A stretch of DNA of 64,000 bases. It comes from Curvibacter sp. PD_MW3 (GTDB lineage: Bacteria > Pseudomonadota > Gammaproteobacteria > Burkholderiales > Burkholderiaceae_C). The notes beneath the pieces were generated by a model, which was given only the letters and a program-made list of their open reading frames with translations, was not told the origin of the DNA and did no database searches. The stretch is from the NCBI GenBank assembly GCA_002633085.1, contig NSIV01000003.1:1-64000 (forward strand), read 5' to 3'. Position numbers and translations under genes: made by a program. This document shows positions 8,485-16,851 of the stretch, in pieces. Position 1 is the first letter of the stretch, and each line of letters starts with the position of its first letter.

Positions 8485-9477
8485 ATGCCTCAGAAAAAAT
8501 TCAACAAGGTTTGCATTTTTGGCGCTGGTGCCATCGGCGGCTGGATCGGCGTGCGGCTGGCCGGCGTTGGCTGTCAGGTGAGTGTGGTGGCGCGCGGCGC
8601 CACCCTGGATGCCCTCAAACGCCACGGCCTGCGCTGCCAGCACGGACAGGTGGAAACCACCGTCACCGTGCGCGCCAGCAGCGAGCCGGCTGAGCTGGGC
8701 GTGCAGGACTTGGTGGTGATTGCCGTCAAGGCACCGGCCCTGCCGGAGGTGGCGCGCCGCATCGCCCCGCTGATCGGCCCTGACACCGTGGTGCTGACCG
8801 CCATGAACGGCGTACCGTGGTGGTTCTTCCAGGGTTTCGGCGGCACGTTCGCCGGCACGCAGCTGCAGGCGGTGGATGCCAGTGGCGAGATCGCCGCCGC
8901 CATTCCTGCGGCCAGCGTGATCGGCTGCGTGGTGCATGCGAGCTGCTCGCTGCGGCTGCCGGGCTGGGTGCAGCACCACTTCGGCAACAAACTCATCATC
9001 GGCGAGCCCTCGGGCCAGAAAACCGAGCGCGTGCAGCAGCTCGCCGCCCTGCTGACCCAGGCCAGCTTCGAGATTGAGGTGGCGGAGCAGATTCAGAAGG
9101 ACATCTGGTACAAGCTGTGGGGCAACATGACGGTCAACCCGGTGAGCGCCCTCACCGGCGCCACCACCGACCTGATCCTCGGTGACGAGCTGGTGCGCGG
9201 CTTCATCTCCAGCGTGATGCTGGAGGCCAAGGAGATTGGCGCGCGCATCGGCATCCCGATTGCGCAGCAACCCGAAGACCGCCACGCCGTGACGCTCAAG
9301 CTCGGCGCCTTCAAGACCTCGATGCTGCAGGACGTGGAAGCCAACCGCGCGGTAGAGCTCGATGCCCTGGTAACGGTGGTCAAGGAGCTCGGCACCCTCA
9401 CAGGCGTTTCCACCCCTTTCACCGATGCCCTGCTTGGGCTGTCACGCCTGCATGCCCGGGTGCGGGATCTGTATTGA
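8485..9477 (+). CDS. PanE/ApbA-family 2-dehydropantoate 2-reductase-like protein
   Basis: 330 residues. The N-terminal Rossmann motif is GAGAIGGWIG near residue 12. The C-terminal ketopantoate-reductase domain shows KLWGNMTVNPVSALTGAT, with the conserved Lys and Asn, and ends VSTPFTDALLGLSRLHA. The family reduces 2-keto acids such as 2-dehydropantoate with NADPH, but paralogues in catabolic operons act on other hydroxy/keto acids. Here it closes the hpa-plus-sugar-acid operon, so a role in pantothenate synthesis is not the default reading. The start ATG directly follows a repeat copy, and no strong ribosome site is visible apart from the GGGAG about 16 bases upstream. Confidence 0.8.
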   Translation: MPQKKFNKVCIFGAGAIGGWIGVRLAGVGCQVSVVARGATLDALKRHGLRCQHGQVETTVTVRASSEPAELGVQDLVVIAVKAPALPEVARRIAPLIGPDTVVLTAMNGVPWWFFQGFGGTFAGTQLQAVDASGEIAAAIPAASVIGCVVHASCSLRLPGWVQHHFGNKLIIGEPSGQKTERVQQLAALLTQASFEIEVAEQIQKDIWYKLWGNMTVNPVSALTGATTDLILGDELVRGFISSVMLEAKEIGARIGIPIAQQPEDRHAVTLKLGAFKTSMLQDVEANRAVELDALVTVVKELGTLTGVSTPFTDALLGLSRLHARVRDLY

Positions 9478-9520
9478 TGGCCCCCACGCCTTGGGACGGC
9501 CCGGCGCCGCTCGATATCTT

Positions 9521-10426
9521 GTGACACCCACAAAATTGGTGCTCAGCCGCGCCGCCTTCCTCACGCTGTTGCTGCTGGCCTGCATGTTCGGCGCCAACCA
9601 TGTGGCAGCGCGCCTGGCGTTCAACCACGGGCTCGACGTCGCCACCGCTGTCGCGGTGCGCAGCCTGGTCACGGCCGGGGTGGTGGCCGCACTGGTGCTG
9701 CTGCAGGGCGTGCCGCGTGTGCTCGATGCCCGTCAGCGTCGTTACCTGCTGCTCATCAGCACGCTGGTCGCCATCCAGAGCCTGAGCCTGTACGCCGCAG
9801 TGGCCCGCCTGCCGGTGGCGCTGGCCCTGCTGGCCTTCAACACCTACCCGCTGTGGACCGCCGGCTTTGCCTGGCTGCTCTACCGCAGGCGCCCGGAACG
9901 GGCGGTGCTGATCGCCATGCCGGTGCTGCTGTTCGGGCTGGCGCTGGCGCTCGATGTGCTGGGCGCTGCGTCCGGTCTCGGTGCGGCAGGTCAATGGAGC
10001 CACATCGGTGCCGGCGTGGCCTTTGCCCTCACGGCGGCGGCTGTTTTTGGTGCGGCACTGGTCTTGACGCAACATGAAGTGGCGGCAGTGGACGGCCGCG
10101 TGCGCACCGCCATCACCATGGGCCTGGTCGGCCTGCTGGCTATGGTAGGCGTTGGTGTGCAGGGTGGTTTTCATCTGCCGCAGGCCGCGGCCGGCTGGTG
10201 GGGCCTGGCTCTGCTGACCTTCTTCTACGGCACCGCCTTCACCATCATGTTCACGCTCTTACCCAAGCTCGGTGTGGTGGGCAGCTCACCGATCATGAAC
10301 GTGGAGCCGGTGGCCGCGCTGCTCCTGGCCTGGGCCTTGCTGGACCAGGTCATCGCCCCGGTGCAAGTGGCCGGCGCGCTGATCGTGGTGGGCGCTGTCA
10401 TGGCACTGGGCCTGCGGAAAAAATGA
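9521..10426 (+). CDS. DMT/EamA-family transporter
   Basis: About 301 residues with ten predicted hydrophobic segments arranged as two EamA repeats. LACMFGANHVAAR opens the first repeat and GTAFTIMFTLLPKLGVVGSSPIMNVEPVAALL is the usual block of the second. The drug/metabolite transporter superfamily exports amino acids, metabolites and drugs across the inner membrane; the substrate is unknown. I chose the GTG at 9521 because it starts directly before the first hydrophobic helix. An ATG at 9425 would overlap the reductase gene and add 32 Cys- and Gly-rich residues foreign to the family. Confidence 0.75.
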   Translation: MTPTKLVLSRAAFLTLLLLACMFGANHVAARLAFNHGLDVATAVAVRSLVTAGVVAALVLLQGVPRVLDARQRRYLLLISTLVAIQSLSLYAAVARLPVALALLAFNTYPLWTAGFAWLLYRRRPERAVLIAMPVLLFGLALALDVLGAASGLGAAGQWSHIGAGVAFALTAAAVFGAALVLTQHEVAAVDGRVRTAITMGLVGLLAMVGVGVQGGFHLPQAAAGWWGLALLTFFYGTAFTIMFTLLPKLGVVGSSPIMNVEPVAALLLAWALLDQVIAPVQVAGALIVVGAVMALGLRKK

Positions 10427-10480
10427 ACACCCCCCGATCGGGCATCTTCATGCGTTGCGAGGCGAGGCGGAACAACTGAA

Positions 10481-11323
10481 ATGACCTTCGAAGTCATGCT
10501 CGTCGTGCTGTTCTCGGCCCTGCTGCACGCGAGCTGGAACGCGCTGGTGCGGTCGTCTGCCGACAAGTTTCTCAGCACGCTGCACATCGTCTGCGGAGCC
10601 GGCGCGTTCGCCGTCGTGCTGCTGCCCGGCTTGCCGCTGCCAGCGACTGCCAGCTGGCCCTACGTGGTGGCCTCGGGTCTGATCCACGTGCTTTATTTCA
10701 CGCTGGTGGCATACGCCTACCGCGGCGCCGACCTGAGCTTTGCCTACCCGCTGATGCGCGGTAGCGCACCAGTACTCTCGGCGCTCGCTGCGGCATGGTT
10801 GCTGGGCGAGGCTCCCACACCCGGCGGCTGGCTCGGCATCGCACTCATCTGCGGTGGTGTGCTCTCGCTGGCCGGTAGCGCCTGGCGCCCCGGCGGCGGC
10901 GGCCTGCGGGCGCTGGCCAGCGCCCTGGGCAATGCCGGCGTCATCGCGCTCTACACCCTGGTCGACGGCTTGGGCGCCCGCCTGTCCGGCCATGCCTTCA
11001 GCTACACCGCCTGGGTTTTCTTGCTCACGGCCGGGCTGATGTTGGGCCTGGCTCTGGTGCTGCGCGGGCGCCAACTGCTGCAACCAACATCCAACGCCTG
11101 GCGCAACGGCCTGCTGGGCGGCGCCGGCACCCTGGGCGCCTACAGCCTGGCGCTGTGGGCCATGACCCAGGCCCCGATCTCCGCGGTGGCCGCCTTGCGC
11201 GAAACCTCGATCGTCTTTGCGGCACTGATCGGGGTGCTGTTTCTCAAGGAGCGCCTGGGGCGGTGGCAACTGGGAGCGGTACTGCTGGTGTGCGTGGGGG
11301 CAGTGGTCATCAAGCTGGCTTGA
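10481..11323 (+). CDS. DMT/EamA-family transporter
   Basis: 280 residues and about ten membrane segments in two EamA halves. The N-terminus MLVVLFSALLHASWNALVR and the C-terminal ISAVAALRETSIVFAALIGVLFLKERLG match a common proteobacterial subfamily. It follows the previous DMT gene by 54 bases on the same strand; the pair may be cotranscribed. The substrate is unknown. The gene ends 10 bases from the convergent end of alr. Confidence 0.8.
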   Translation: MTFEVMLVVLFSALLHASWNALVRSSADKFLSTLHIVCGAGAFAVVLLPGLPLPATASWPYVVASGLIHVLYFTLVAYAYRGADLSFAYPLMRGSAPVLSALAAAWLLGEAPTPGGWLGIALICGGVLSLAGSAWRPGGGGLRALASALGNAGVIALYTLVDGLGARLSGHAFSYTAWVFLLTAGLMLGLALVLRGRQLLQPTSNAWRNGLLGGAGTLGAYSLALWAMTQAPISAVAALRETSIVFAALIGVLFLKERLGRWQLGAVLLVCVGAVVIKLA

Positions 11324-11333
11324 ACGCCGGCGC

Positions 11334-12449
11334 TTACTCGACCACCACCGGCACCCGCGTGGCCAACGCGCACATCAACTCATAGCCCACCGTGCCGCCG
11401 GCCTGTGCCACCTCGTCGATCGGGAGCACGGCGCCGTTTGAAGCCCGGCCCCAGAGCGTGACCTCGCTACCGAAGCCGGCTTGCGGCACCGGCGTGAGGT
11501 CCACCGTGATCAGGTCCATGCTGACGCGGCCCACCGTGCGCGTGCGCACGCCGTCCACCAGCACCGGCGTGCCTTGCGCCACCGTGCCGTGGCTGCTGCG
11601 CATGTAGCCGTCGGCATAACCGCACGCCACCACGCCGATGCGCATCGGCTGCGGCGCGGTGAAGATGGAACCATAGCCGACCGTGTCGCCCGCCTGCAGC
11701 GACTGCACCCCCACGATGCGCGAACGCAAGCTCATGGCGGGCTGCAGGCCCCAGTCGACGGCACTGTGCTCAGGGAAATCAGGGGCCGATCCGTACTGCA
11801 CCACACCGGGACGGACCCAGTCCGACACCAGGCCGGGGCAGGGATGCGCACCCATGTGGCGCAGGATGGCGGCGCTGTTGCTCAGGGAACGTTCGCCGGG
11901 CAGGTCTTCGGTGGCGGCATTGAAGGCAGCCACCTGCCGGGTGATGCCATGCGCGTCGTCGGCGTTGCTGAAGTGGGTGATGAGCGAAATCTCGTCCACC
12001 TGCGGCAAGGCGTTGAGGCGCGTCCAGGCCGCACGGTAGTGCTCCGGGCGGAAACCGAGCCGGTTCATGCCGCTGTTCATCTTGAGAAAAACACGGTGCG
12101 GCACATGGGTCTTGTGCACCGCCAGCATGTCGATCTGCTCCTGGCAGTGCACCACATGCCAGAGGTCCAGGCGGGAACAGAGTTCCAGGTCGCGCTGCTC
12201 GAACACGCCCTCCAGCAGCAGGATGGGGCCGCGCCAGCCCAAGGCCCGCACGCGCTCGGCCTCGCTCAGGTCAAGCAGGGCAAAACCGTCTGCGCCGCGC
12301 AGCCCTTCGAACACGCGCTCAATGCCATGGCCATAGGCATTCGCCTTGACCACGGCCCACACCCTGGCATCGGCAGCGGCCTGACGCGAGCGCTGCAGGT
12401 TGTGGCGCAGGGCGGCGGTATGGATGGTGGCTTGGATGGGGCGCGACAT
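11334..12449 (-). CDS. alr: Alanine racemase
   Basis: 371 residues. A PLP-dependent enzyme that makes D-alanine for peptidoglycan. The PLP-lysine motif is [11 protein letters not shown] near residue 34. The second catalytic base, a tyrosine, lies in VGYGSIF, and [10 protein letters not shown] and [12 protein letters not shown] are family blocks. I used the ATG giving [17 protein letters not shown], which matches known N-termini; an upstream in-frame start at 12488 would add 13 residues and run into the promoter region of lplT. The gene is divergent from lplT, an arrangement I know from related genomes. Confidence 0.95.
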   Translation of the reverse strand: MSRPIQATIHTAALRHNLQRSRQAAADARVWAVVKANAYGHGIERVFEGLRGADGFALLDLSEAERVRALGWRGPILLLEGVFEQRDLELCSRLDLWHVVHCQEQIDMLAVHKTHVPHRVFLKMNSGMNRLGFRPEHYRAAWTRLNALPQVDEISLITHFSNADDAHGITRQVAAFNAATEDLPGERSLSNSAAILRHMGAHPCPGLVSDWVRPGVVQYGSAPDFPEHSAVDWGLQPAMSLRSRIVGVQSLQAGDTVGYGSIFTAPQPMRIGVVACGYADGYMRSSHGTVAQGTPVLVDGVRTRTVGRVSMDLITVDLTPVPQAGFGSEVTLWGRASNGAVLPIDEVAQAGGTVGYELMCALATRVPVVVE

Positions 12450-12481
12450 TATGGGGGCGTAAGCAAATGAGTACGCCGATT

Positions 12482-12506
12482 TTGACATTGCCGAGCGTGC
12501 TATAAC
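12482..12506 (+). promoter_or_regulatory. Possible lplT promoter
   Basis: TATAAC at 12501-12506 is preceded by TGC, forming an extended -10 element. A TTGACA at 12482 is only 13 bases upstream, too close for a normal -35, so the extended -10 probably does most of the work. It lies about 68 bases ahead of lplT in the 124-base gap between the divergent alr and lplT genes. Confidence 0.35.
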
Positions 12507-12573
12507 CCGCTGTCGCTTGGATATCCATCACAAAACACCTGCCATCAGTCACACTGGGGCCCACCCGTAGACC

Positions 12574-13857
12574 ATGAAACGCGGTTTCTACACCATCATG
12601 TCGGCGCAGTTCTTCAGCTCGCTGGCCGACAACGCCCTGTTCGTTGGGGCCGTGCAGTTGCTGCGCAGTTCTGCTGCGCCCGAATGGCAGCAGGCTGCGC
12701 TGGTGCCGATGTTCGCGCTGTTTTATGTGGTGCTGGCGCCCTTCGTGGGCGCCTTTGCCGATGCACTGCCCAAAGGCAAGGTCATGCTGATCAGCAACAC
12801 GATCAAGGTCGTGGGCTGCCTGCTGATGCTGTTCGGCACCCACCCGCTCATGGCCTACGCCATCGTCGGCCTGGGCGCTGCCGCCTACTCGCCGGCCAAG
12901 TACGGCATCCTGACCGAACTGCTGCCGGCTTCGCAACTGGTCAAGGCCAATGGCTGGATTGAAGGGCTGACGATTGCCTCCATCATTCTGGGCGTGTTGC
13001 TGGGAGGGCAACTGGTCGGCCACTCGGTCTCCGCTGCCCTGCTGTCGATCGACCTGCCCTTCGTCAACACCAGCATCGACACGGCGCCGGAAGCGGCCAT
13101 TGCCGTGCTGATCGTGGTCTACCTGCTGGCGGCCTGGTTCAACACCCGCATCCCCCACACCGGCGTGGAAATGCGTCCCATGCCCAGCAACCCGGTGTCC
13201 CTGATTCCCGACTTCTGGACCTGCAACGCCCGCCTGTGGCGCGACAAGCTGGGCCAGATCTCGCTGTCCACCACCACCCTGTTCTGGGGCGTGAGCGGCA
13301 ACCTGCGCTACATCGTGCTGGCCTGGGCCGCCGCCGCCCTGGGCTACAGCGTGACGCAGGCCTCTTCGCTGGTCGGTGTGGTCGCCATCGGCACCGCCGT
13401 CGGTGCCGTGGTGGCCTCCATGCGCATGAAGCTGGAGCACGCCACGCGCGTCATGCCGCTGGGCATTGCCATGGGCCTGCTGGTGATCCTGCTCAACTTC
13501 ATCAACAACGTCTGGCTGGCCGCGCCTTTCCTGGTGCTGCTGGGCGGCCTGGGCGGCTTCCTGGTGGTGCCGATGAACGCGCTGCTGCAGCACCGCGGCC
13601 ACAACCTGATGGGCGCCGGCCGCTCCATCGCGGTGCAGAACTTCAACGAACAGGCCTGCATCCTGGGCCTGGGCGCTTTCTACAGCCTATCCACCGGCAT
13701 GGGCCTGTCGGCCTTCGGCGCCATCACCGCCTTCGGCATTGTGGTGGCCGGCTTCATGTGGCTGATCAAGCGCTGGCATGCACGCAATTGCCGCGAGCAT
13801 GCCGAGGAGCTGGAACACCTCATCGCCATCGCCCGCAACGACCATCTGCACAGCTGA
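12574..13857 (+). CDS. lplT: Lysophospholipid transporter LplT
   Basis: 427 residues, an MFS protein with about 12 membrane segments. LplT flips lysophospholipids such as lyso-phosphatidylethanolamine into the inner leaflet for re-acylation. The N-terminus GFYTIMSAQFFSSLADNALF, the block YSPAKYGILTELLP and the C-terminal HRGHNLMGAGRSIAVQNFNEQ are characteristic. The acyltransferase partner Aas is not fused here and not in the window. The divergent alr neighbour and size agree with the family. Confidence 0.9.
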   Translation: MKRGFYTIMSAQFFSSLADNALFVGAVQLLRSSAAPEWQQAALVPMFALFYVVLAPFVGAFADALPKGKVMLISNTIKVVGCLLMLFGTHPLMAYAIVGLGAAAYSPAKYGILTELLPASQLVKANGWIEGLTIASIILGVLLGGQLVGHSVSAALLSIDLPFVNTSIDTAPEAAIAVLIVVYLLAAWFNTRIPHTGVEMRPMPSNPVSLIPDFWTCNARLWRDKLGQISLSTTTLFWGVSGNLRYIVLAWAAAALGYSVTQASSLVGVVAIGTAVGAVVASMRMKLEHATRVMPLGIAMGLLVILLNFINNVWLAAPFLVLLGGLGGFLVVPMNALLQHRGHNLMGAGRSIAVQNFNEQACILGLGAFYSLSTGMGLSAFGAITAFGIVVAGFMWLIKRWHARNCREHAEELEHLIAIARNDHLHS

Positions 13858-13909
13858 TGGTGGCAACACCCGACCCCGCGGTCGCGCACAGCGGCCGCGT
13901 CATCTCACC

Positions 13910-14800
13910 ATGAGTTCCGCATTCGCCGCCTGGGGCCTGGTGCTCAACGCCTTCGTCTGGGGTGTGTCCTGGTACCCGTTTCGTCTGCTGGAGGCCGAGG
14001 GCCTGCACCCGCTGTGGTCCACCTTCATCATCTACGCGCTGGCCTTGCTGGCGCTGCTGGTGTGGCGCCCAAGCAGCTGGCGTGCGCTGCTGCGGCACCC
14101 TTTGCTCTGGCTGCTGATACTGGCCTCCGGCCTGACCAACGTCGGCTTCAACTGGGCCGTGACAGTGGGCGACGTGGTGCGCGTGGTGCTGCTGTTCTAC
14201 TTGATGCCCGCTTGGTCGGTGCTGCTGGCCTGGGCCCTGCTGGGTGAGCGGCCACACACCAGCGCCCTGCTGCGCCTGCTGCTGGCGCTGGCCGGCGTGG
14301 TCATCGTGCTCAAGACGCCGGAATCGCCCTGGCCCGTGCCCCACAGCCTGCCCGACTGGTTGGCGCTGATGGGCGGCTTCAGCTTTGCGCTGACCAATGT
14401 GCTGTTGCGCAAGTTGCGCGACACGCCGGACGAGGCCCGCATGGTCGCCATGTTTGCCGGCGGCGCCTTGCTGGCGCTGCTCACCGCGCTGGGCGGTCAG
14501 CCCTCGGGCCTGGTGACACCGCTACCGGCGCTGGCCAATGGCTGGCTGTGGCTCGTGCTGGCCACCAGCCTGGCATTCATTGCGGCCAACCTCGGCCTGC
14601 AATTCGGCGCCGCACGCCTGCCAGCGGCGACGACCTCCCTGGTGATGCTGACCGAAGTGGTGTTTGCCAGCGTGTCGTCGGTGTTGATGGGGGCGGCGGA
14701 GCTGCAGGGCCGCACGCTGCTGGGTGGGGCGTTGATTCTGCTGGCGGCGCTGTGGGCGGCTTGGCCGGCAAGAACGCGGTCAGACCAAGTCAATCCATAA
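13910..14800 (+). CDS. DMT/EamA-family transporter
   Basis: 296 residues with ten hydrophobic segments in two EamA halves. LNAFVWGVSWYPFRLLEAEGLHPLWST starts the first, and QFGAARLPAATTSLVMLTEVVFASVSS lies in the second. It is 52 bases behind lplT and may be cotranscribed with it. The substrate is unknown. The start ATG follows a weak leader; an in-frame ATG at 13778 lies inside lplT and was rejected. Downstream of its stop the base composition changes and the accessory patch begins. Confidence 0.8.
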   Translation: MSSAFAAWGLVLNAFVWGVSWYPFRLLEAEGLHPLWSTFIIYALALLALLVWRPSSWRALLRHPLLWLLILASGLTNVGFNWAVTVGDVVRVVLLFYLMPAWSVLLAWALLGERPHTSALLRLLLALAGVVIVLKTPESPWPVPHSLPDWLALMGGFSFALTNVLLRKLRDTPDEARMVAMFAGGALLALLTALGGQPSGLVTPLPALANGWLWLVLATSLAFIAANLGLQFGAARLPAATTSLVMLTEVVFASVSSVLMGAAELQGRTLLGGALILLAALWAAWPARTRSDQVNP

Positions 14801-14938
14801 CTGACGCCGTCTGCCGCAGACTGCTGGCAACCGAAGCGGAAGGTCGTTGCTTGTGAGAGCAAACGATCAACGTAGAAATGTCCGGCGGACAGTAGGCCAG
14901 CGAAAGCCGGCCGATAGGACGCCCGCGTCGATTGCCAT
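14801..14938. other. Hairpin-rich intergenic DNA next to a cassette-like gene
   Basis: No gene is visible. Several short inverted repeats follow one another: GTCTGC/GCAGAC, GCAAC/GTTGC, GTCCG/CGGAC, and GGCCAGC with GCCGGCC around GAAA (one mismatch). On the minus strand this stretch follows the small membrane-protein gene, where the recombination site of an integron cassette would lie. Confidence 0.45.
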
Positions 14939-15295
14939 GTTAGGCGGCTTCCCGAACTGGGGTGGTCGCGACCTTCTTCTTCGCCGACCAACCCAAACAG
15001 TGAAGCAGCGCGACGACGAACCAAGACAAGATGCAGGCGAGGGAGCCAATGGTGAAGACTATCGTGACAATGACACCGAGTATCCACCCGGGACCCGCAT
15101 GCAATAGTTCAAAGAGAAGCAGCAATCCAGCGGCGAAGCCAAAAGGACACCCCAGACCCCACGCAGCGTATCGCCACGCGAAGGACGACCCGGACCGGTC
15201 ATTCTCAACCAAGGTGACAACGATGACCGAGTGGACAACAAAGCAGGACAAGACTGCCCCGAAGAAGATGAGTAGTAGCCCCATAGCCGCCTAAC
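14939..15295 (-). mobile_element. Possible lone integron gene cassette without integrase
   Basis: The small membrane gene is flanked by the 11-base inverted repeat GTTAGGCGGCT / AGCCGCCTAAC (14939-14949 and 15285-15295). Both ends hold GTTAGGC, matching the attC core GTTRRRY. Read on the minus strand, the gene begins just after GTTAGGC and ends in GCCTAAC. About 70 bases on there is a GTTGATC (14865-14871) that keeps GTT but loses RRRY, as expected if one cassette had inserted at a secondary site. The putative attC (14865-14945, 81 bases) does not fold into a tidy symmetric hairpin, which weakens the call. No intI gene is in the window. Confidence 0.4.
14940..15284 (-). CDS. Small membrane protein of unknown function in a cassette-like context
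   Basis: 114 residues with three strongly hydrophobic segments (roughly residues 1-27, 37-62 and 66-97) and a basic tail ending KKKVATTPVREAA. I do not recognise a family. The ATG is only four bases after a GTTAGGCGGCT element and the TAA stop lies inside the inverted copy of that element. This compact fit is typical of integron gene cassettes, which often lack a ribosome binding site, as here. The surrounding DNA is visibly richer in A and T than the neighbouring genes. The gene is on the strand opposite to its left neighbour. Confidence 0.55.
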   Translation of the reverse strand: MGLLLIFFGAVLSCFVVHSVIVVTLVENDRSGSSFAWRYAAWGLGCPFGFAAGLLLLFELLHAGPGWILGVIVTIVFTIGSLACILSWFVVALLHCLGWSAKKKVATTPVREAA

Positions 15296-15561
15296 GTAAT
15301 GTAGATCGCGCAGCGCTGCGGAATAACATGAAAAGTCTAGGAATTAAAACCGGCATCAAGTCCTATCCCAATTGAATAGTTTGCTCCTCAAAAAATAGCA
15401 ACGAGCTTGCAAATATGGTAGCCGTGATGCTACGAGTCGTCTATCCCTCCAAGGGGTGATGCATGCCTACTTTATGGAAATTCCCGAGCAACAGGTTCTG
15501 ACTGATAGCAAACATCTCACACCACTCTAGGCACAATGCCTTCCGCGGCAACACTTCAACG
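15296..15561. other. AT-richer intergenic region
   Basis: About 266 bases with no convincing gene. It holds the 12-base perfect palindrome CGCAGCGCTGCG near 15310. At 15381-15425 there is a stretch with AATAGC and later ATGGTAGC that may be a decayed copy of the GCTATC repeat. Otherwise I see nothing. Confidence 0.4.
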
Positions 15562-15584
15562 AAAAACGCCGGGCTAGCCCGGCG
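15562..15584 (-). terminator. Rho-independent terminator of glcEF
   Basis: The perfect 18-base palindrome CGCCGGGCTAGCCCGGCG is followed on the minus strand by five T residues, 24 bases beyond the glcF stop codon. Confidence 0.85.
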
Positions 15585-15607
15585 CTCTATTTACTGCGAA
15601 TACGGCC

Positions 15608-16831
15608 TCAACCCGCCAACGCCTCATCCAGCATCTCCACCCAATGCTTCACCGGCGTTCCGGTACCGCTTTGCAGGTGGGTGATGCAGCCGATGTTGGC
15701 GGAGACGATCACGTCCGGCTTCATCTCGGCCAGGTTGTTCAGCTTGCGGTCGCGCAGTTCGTAAGCGAGCTTCGGGTTCAGCACCGAGTAGGTGCCGGCG
15801 GAGCCGCAGCACAGGTGTGGCTCGACGCGGCAGGTGTTGATCTTGAAACCGAGTTCGCCCATGTGCTGCTCCACGCCACCGCGCAGCTGCTGGCCGTGCT
15901 GCAGCGTGCAAGGCGGATGGAAGGTCATCTGGCCGGCCTTGGCCGAGACCTTGCCGCGCAGCGTGTCCACCAGCTGGGGCAGCAGTTCGCTCAGGTCTTT
16001 GGTCAATTCACTGATGCGTTTTGCTTTCGCAGCGTAGGCCGGGTCGTCGTGCAGGATGTGGCCATAGTCCTTGACCGTGACGCCACAGCCCGAGGCGTTC
16101 ATGACGATAGCTTCCACGCCGCTCTCGATGTGCGGCCACCAGGCGTCGATGTTGGCGCGCATCTCGGCTTTGCCGCCGTCCTGGTCGTTCAGGTGGAACT
16201 TCACCGCGCCACAGCAGCCGGCCTTCGCAGCCACCACGGTCTGGATGCCAGCTGCATCCAGCACGCGGGCGGTGGCGCTGTTGATGTTGGGCATCATGGC
16301 GGGCTGCACGCAGCCGGCCAGCATGAGCACCTTGCGTGCATGCTCACGCGACGGCCAGGCGCCGGCATCTTGCGCAGCCGGGACCTTGGCCTTGAGTGTT
16401 TCCGGCAGCAGACCGCGCACCAGTTGGCCCATCTTCATGGCCGGCGCAAACAGTGGCGAGGTCAGGCCTTCCTTCAGTGCCCAGCGTACAAAACGCTCAC
16501 CGCTTGGGCGCGGCACTTTGGCGTCGACAATCTTGCGGCCGATGTCAACCAAGTGGCCGTAGTCCACACCCGAAGGGCAGGTGCTTTCGCAGTTGCGGCA
16601 GGTCAGGCAGCGGTCCAGGTGCTGCTGTGTCTTGCGTGTCGGCGTTTCGCCTTCGAGCACCTGCTTCATCAGGTAGATGCGGCCGCGCGGGCCATCGAGC
16701 TCGTCGCCCAGCAACTGGTAGGTGGGGCAGGTGGCGGTGCAGAAGCCGCAGTGCACGCACTTGCGCAGGATGGCTTCGGCGGCCAAGCCATCGGGCGTGT
16801 TCTTGAATTCGGGCGCGAGATTGGTTTGCAT
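15608..16831 (-). CDS. glcF: Glycolate oxidase iron-sulfur subunit
   Basis: 407 residues, as E. coli GlcF. It carries electrons from the flavoprotein subunits of glycolate oxidase to the membrane. Two 4Fe-4S motifs are visible: CVHCGFCTATCPTY near residue 25 and CLTCRNCESTCPSG near residue 75. Two CCG-type heterodisulfide-reductase-like domains follow, with AGCCGAVKFHL and LCCGSAGTYSVL. The start MQTNLAPEFK is 20 bases behind the glcE stop. A terminator follows. The FAD subunit gene glcD, usually first in the operon, is not next to these genes and not in the window. Confidence 0.95.
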   Translation of the reverse strand: MQTNLAPEFKNTPDGLAAEAILRKCVHCGFCTATCPTYQLLGDELDGPRGRIYLMKQVLEGETPTRKTQQHLDRCLTCRNCESTCPSGVDYGHLVDIGRKIVDAKVPRPSGERFVRWALKEGLTSPLFAPAMKMGQLVRGLLPETLKAKVPAAQDAGAWPSREHARKVLMLAGCVQPAMMPNINSATARVLDAAGIQTVVAAKAGCCGAVKFHLNDQDGGKAEMRANIDAWWPHIESGVEAIVMNASGCGVTVKDYGHILHDDPAYAAKAKRISELTKDLSELLPQLVDTLRGKVSAKAGQMTFHPPCTLQHGQQLRGGVEQHMGELGFKINTCRVEPHLCCGSAGTYSVLNPKLAYELRDRKLNNLAEMKPDVIVSANIGCITHLQSGTGTPVKHWVEMLDEALAG

Positions 16832-16851
16832 GAAAGGTTCGCCAGTCCGGC

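Noticed and set aside
14497..15087. A 196-codon minus-strand frame over the accessory patch
   Set aside because: It joins a shadow of the DMT gene with the hairpin-rich stretch and has no protein-like pattern.
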